DNA of 9,417 nt from Candidatus Paceibacter sp. (GTDB lineage: Bacteria; Patescibacteriota; Minisyncoccia; Phycocordibacterales; JABAAK01), in assembly GCA_014238475.1 (NCBI GenBank), contig JABAAZ010000005.1:1-9417 (forward strand), given 5' to 3'. Of this stretch, positions 7,975 through 9,417 are shown in pieces; within the stretch, counting starts at the first letter, position 1, and every line of letters starts with the position of its first letter. The position numbers and the translations under genes are program-made. Below the pieces are notes generated by a model. It saw only the letters and a program-made list of their open reading frames with translations. It was not told the origin of the DNA and searched no databases.

Positions 7975-8735
7975 GCACCTTTTTCTTTTATAAGCTTTTC
8001 CCAAGCTAATATATCAACATCTTCAGCTCTTTTGTCTTTTGATATACCAACAGATACAAGTAGATCGCAAGTTTCTTTGTCCAAAAGAGAAGATATTTTT
8101 TTTCTTTTTGCAGAAAAAGCTTTTTTAATAATTTGAAAAAAATGTTTTTCAAATATTTTCTCTTGATCTTTTATGTCTTTTATATACAGTATGGCAGAGT
8201 CAACTTTTGGCTGAGGAGAAAAAACGTTTTTCTTAACAGTGCATATGTACAAAGGAGAACCAAAAAATTTGACAGACAAAGATAAGATAGATTCTTTTTT
8301 ACTTTTTGCTATTCGCTCTGCAACTTCTTTTTGCACAAGAAGTGTCATGGAGGTTGGTTTTTTTTCTTTTGACAGAAAATCTTTTATTATACTCCCTGTG
8401 ATGTAGTATGGTATGTTTGCTACTACTTTATATTTTTTATCCTCCCCAAAAGACTTTGTAAGATTAAAGTCTCTGATGTCAGATAAAAATAAAACCAGTT
8501 TCTTTTTTTTAATTTCATTTTCAAATTTTTTTTCTAGATACCCATAAAAATTTTTGTCTTTTTCTACACAAACTACTTTTTTGTATTCTTCTAAAAGTTT
8601 TTCAGTTAATGCACCTCGACCAGGTCCGATCTCTAAAACAAAGTCGCATTTATTATTATCAAGCAGTGATGTGTCTACTATTTTGTCTACTATTTTTTTT
8701 GAAACGAGTAAGTGTTGTCCTAAGTGTTTTCCCAT
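7911..8735 (-). CDS. rsmA: 16S rRNA (adenine1518-N6/adenine1519-N6)-dimethyltransferase RsmA (KsgA)
   Basis: RsmA uses S-adenosylmethionine to dimethylate the two adjacent adenines of helix 45 near the 3' end of 16S rRNA, a late step in small-subunit maturation. The N-terminal GKHLGQHLL corresponds to the family's LGQxFL signature. Motif I is VLEIGPGRG (33-41) for SAM binding, E58 follows the second strand, SDIRDF (85-90) holds the adenine-contacting Asp, and NIPYYITG (107-114) is the catalytic motif IV. FSPQPKVDSA (172-181) and FSAKRKKISSLL (207-218) mark the C-terminal RNA-binding part. Length (274 aa) is normal, but the last 21 residues form a Gly/Lys/Arg-rich tail beyond the conserved end, and this tail is encoded in the 64 bp shared with the opposite-strand gene. 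The start at 8735 is set by GKHLGQ; no Shine-Dalgarno is present. Confidence 0.96.
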   Translation of the reverse strand: MGKHLGQHLLVSKKIVDKIVDTSLLDNNKCDFVLEIGPGRGALTEKLLEEYKKVVCVEKDKNFYGYLEKKFENEIKKKKLVLFLSDIRDFNLTKSFGEDKKYKVVANIPYYITGSIIKDFLSKEKKPTSMTLLVQKEVAERIAKSKKESILSLSVKFFGSPLYICTVKKNVFSPQPKVDSAILYIKDIKDQEKIFEKHFFQIIKKAFSAKRKKISSLLDKETCDLLVSVGISKDKRAEDVDILAWEKLIKEKGAYLLCEKKSTGKTGRGKRNGG

Positions 8736-8742
8736 AAGGTCT

Positions 8743-8783
8743 TATATATAATGATTATATACACCTTTTTGTCTTTGTTGTAA
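8743..8783 (-). promoter_or_regulatory. Probable rsmA promoter region
   Basis: On the minus strand two -10 candidates occur. TATATA (8748-8743) lies 7 nt before ATG 8735 and would give a leaderless mRNA. TATAAT (8759-8754) has a weak -35 TTACAA (8783-8778) at 18 bp and would give a leader of about 12 nt. The choice cannot be made by eye. Confidence 0.4.
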
Positions 8784-8806
8784 TGTCGAAAATTGTATTG
8801 TATAAT
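8778..8806 (+). promoter_or_regulatory. Promoter for the small plus-strand ORF
   Basis: TTGTAA (8778-8783) and TATAAT (8801-8806) are separated by an ideal 17 bp. Transcription would begin near 8813, about 20 nt before ATG 8834, with no Shine-Dalgarno in the leader. The same TTGTAA, read on the other strand, can serve as the weak -35 of rsmA. Confidence 0.55.
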
Positions 8807-8833
8807 ACATACAAGTTAATATATTTTTATTAC

Positions 8834-9031
8834 ATGCATAATCAAAAAAATTCTGGTATCGCTGTGTTTTATTCTAAACAAAATCTAAAAAAGGTTATAT
8901 CTGTCTTTGTCCTCTTTGTCCTTGTGTTTGTTTTGTATACAACATTTGCTTTTGACATCTATGGTAAGAAAAATCGTCCTTCAGACGATGTTTTTTTAAA
9001 CTCACAAACAATTAAGATTCCGTCTTACTAG
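8834..9031 (+). CDS. Small exported or one-helix membrane peptide, unknown function (65 aa)
   Basis: From ATG 8834 the peptide starts with a polar, basic region ending NLKK, then a single strongly hydrophobic helix 'VISVFVLFVLVFVLYTTFAF' (about residues 21-40), then about 25 polar residues to a TAG stop. This fits a signal peptide or single-pass small protein. I prefer this start over the in-frame ATG at 8783 because 8783 lies in the -35 element and upstream of the predicted transcription start. The 3' end overlaps the K+ channel gene by 20 bp, tail to tail. A strong terminator-like hairpin (8973-8997) lies inside its last third, which makes full-length expression uncertain. I recognise no family. 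Confidence 0.45.
   Translation: MHNQKNSGIAVFYSKQNLKKVISVFVLFVLVFVLYTTFAFDIYGKKNRPSDDVFLNSQTIKIPSY
8973..8997. terminator. Bidirectional intrinsic terminator-like hairpin
   Basis: ATCGTC (8973-8978) and GACGAT (8984-8989) form a perfect 6-bp stem with a 5-nt loop. On the plus strand it is followed by G and seven T (8991-8997). On the minus strand the stem runs into TTTTCTT. It is placed just past the stop of the minus-strand K+ channel gene (9012), where a terminator is expected, yet it lies inside the small plus-strand ORF. Confidence 0.6.
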
Positions 9032-9417
9032 ACTCTTCTGATTCTTCTTCGACATGCGCACGACTTACTGCAGATGCCATCAAACCTGTTGGAGCAGCTA
9101 TCATACCTACACCAAGAAGCAAGAAAGCCATTGTAAACAGTCTTCCTCCGAGTGTAATCGGCACAACATCTCCATATCCGACAGTAGTTAAAGTAACTAT
9201 TGCCCACCAGAAACTATCAAAAATTGTTCCAAACTGCTCAGGCTGGGCTTCGTGTTCAAATTGATATATACCAATAGCAGAAAAATAAAGCAACGATGTT
9301 ATGGTTGTAACAAAAATTAACAACTCCTCTTTTGCAATTGAAAATGCTCTTTGTACTCTGTTGAGTGCTCTGTTATATCTTGCAAGCTTGATTAACCTAA
9401 ATATACGCAAGAATCTA
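9012..9417 (-). CDS. Voltage-gated-type K+ channel, C-terminal part (5' end off window)
   Basis: The frame is open from the right edge (first full codon at 9416) to a TAA at 9012, giving the last 134 residues. Seen in order: an S4 voltage-sensor helix with basic residues at every third position (R1, R4, R7, K10, R13), a linker, S5 (about 31-52), a pore loop with the selectivity filter TVGYGD (78-83), S6 'LFTMAFLLLGVGMIAAP' with its hinge region, and a short acidic Ser/Glu-rich tail. This is the 6-TM Kv-like architecture, allowing K+ to cross the cytoplasmic membrane; S1-S3 are presumed to lie beyond the window. No RCK or cyclic-nucleotide domain follows the pore. A TTG at 9410 could be taken as a start, but it would cut S4 and is rejected. 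It is followed by the hairpin terminator at 8973-8997. Confidence 0.92.
   Translation of the reverse strand, partial: RFLRIFRLIKLARYNRALNRVQRAFSIAKEELLIFVTTITSLLYFSAIGIYQFEHEAQPEQFGTIFDSFWWAIVTLTTVGYGDVVPITLGGRLFTMAFLLLGVGMIAAPTGLMASAVSRAHVEEESEESSKTES

Noticed and set aside
7993..8007. Inverted repeat AGCTT/AAGCT as a terminator after the plus-strand 121-aa gene
   Set aside because: The stem is only 5 bp, has little GC and no T-run on either strand, and lies inside rsmA.
8783..8833. ATG at 8783 as start of the small plus-strand protein
   Set aside because: It overlaps the -35 element and precedes the predicted transcription start near 8813; the added residues do not improve the signal peptide.
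1..9417. Recoded stop codons (UGA as Gly, known in some CPR lineages)
   Set aside because: All genes read through with the standard code, all visible stops are TAA or TAG, and no in-frame TGA interrupts a conserved motif.
1..9417. CRISPR arrays, tRNA or rRNA genes, insertion sequences
   Set aside because: No regularly spaced repeats, cloverleaf sequences or transposase-like products were seen; coding genes fill nearly all the window.

Overview
The window is AT-rich bacterial DNA using the standard genetic code: all six stop codons visible are TAA or TAG, and TGG encodes Trp. Several gene products resemble families I know mainly from the Candidate Phyla Radiation (Patescibacteria, especially Parcubacteria-type lineages). 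These are a VirB6/TrbL-like polytopic membrane protein with a long charged tail, a membrane-anchored protein with an EF-hand-like DxDxDG loop, a short secreted protein with an FGGR motif, and a small 'LREK-ending' cytosolic protein. The assignment rests on family resemblance, not on a marker gene.

Layout. Bases 1-7587 carry four minus-strand genes packed head to tail, read from 7587 down to base 1: an anchored DxDxDG protein (282 aa), a very large secreted Cys-containing protein (about 1250 aa), the VirB6-like membrane protein (836 aa), and a gene that runs off the left edge. Gaps are 18 nt or less. Bases 7609-7974 carry a divergent plus-strand gene for a short secreted Pro-rich protein. Bases 7911-8735 carry rsmA/ksgA on the minus strand, whose 3' end overlaps the 3' end of the previous gene by 64 bp. 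Bases 8834-9031 carry a small plus-strand ORF for a one-helix exported peptide. Bases 9012-9417 carry the 3' part of a minus-strand voltage-gated K+ channel gene.

How it may work together (inference). The four-gene run and the divergent secreted protein look like parts of one cell-envelope assembly: an inner-membrane channel-like protein, an anchored Ca-loop protein, and two exported proteins of unknown fold. VirB6-like proteins in these lineages are usually thought of as parts of type IV secretion or pilus-like machines. No ATPase (VirB4/PilB type) is visible here. rsmA is a housekeeping 16S rRNA dimethyltransferase gene and the K+ channel is probably unrelated.

Three points stand out. (1) The gene at the left edge begins as the small Patescibacteria-type protein and then continues in frame into a clear SecA scaffold/two-helix-finger sequence, so it is either a novel fusion or an assembly chimera. 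(2) Several starts have a -10 box only 6-9 nt upstream and none of the seven visible starts has a recognisable Shine-Dalgarno sequence, which suggests leaderless transcripts. (3) Two divergent genes share one -10 region only 21 bp wide. No tRNA, rRNA, CRISPR array, transposase or stretch over 300 bases without a gene was found.
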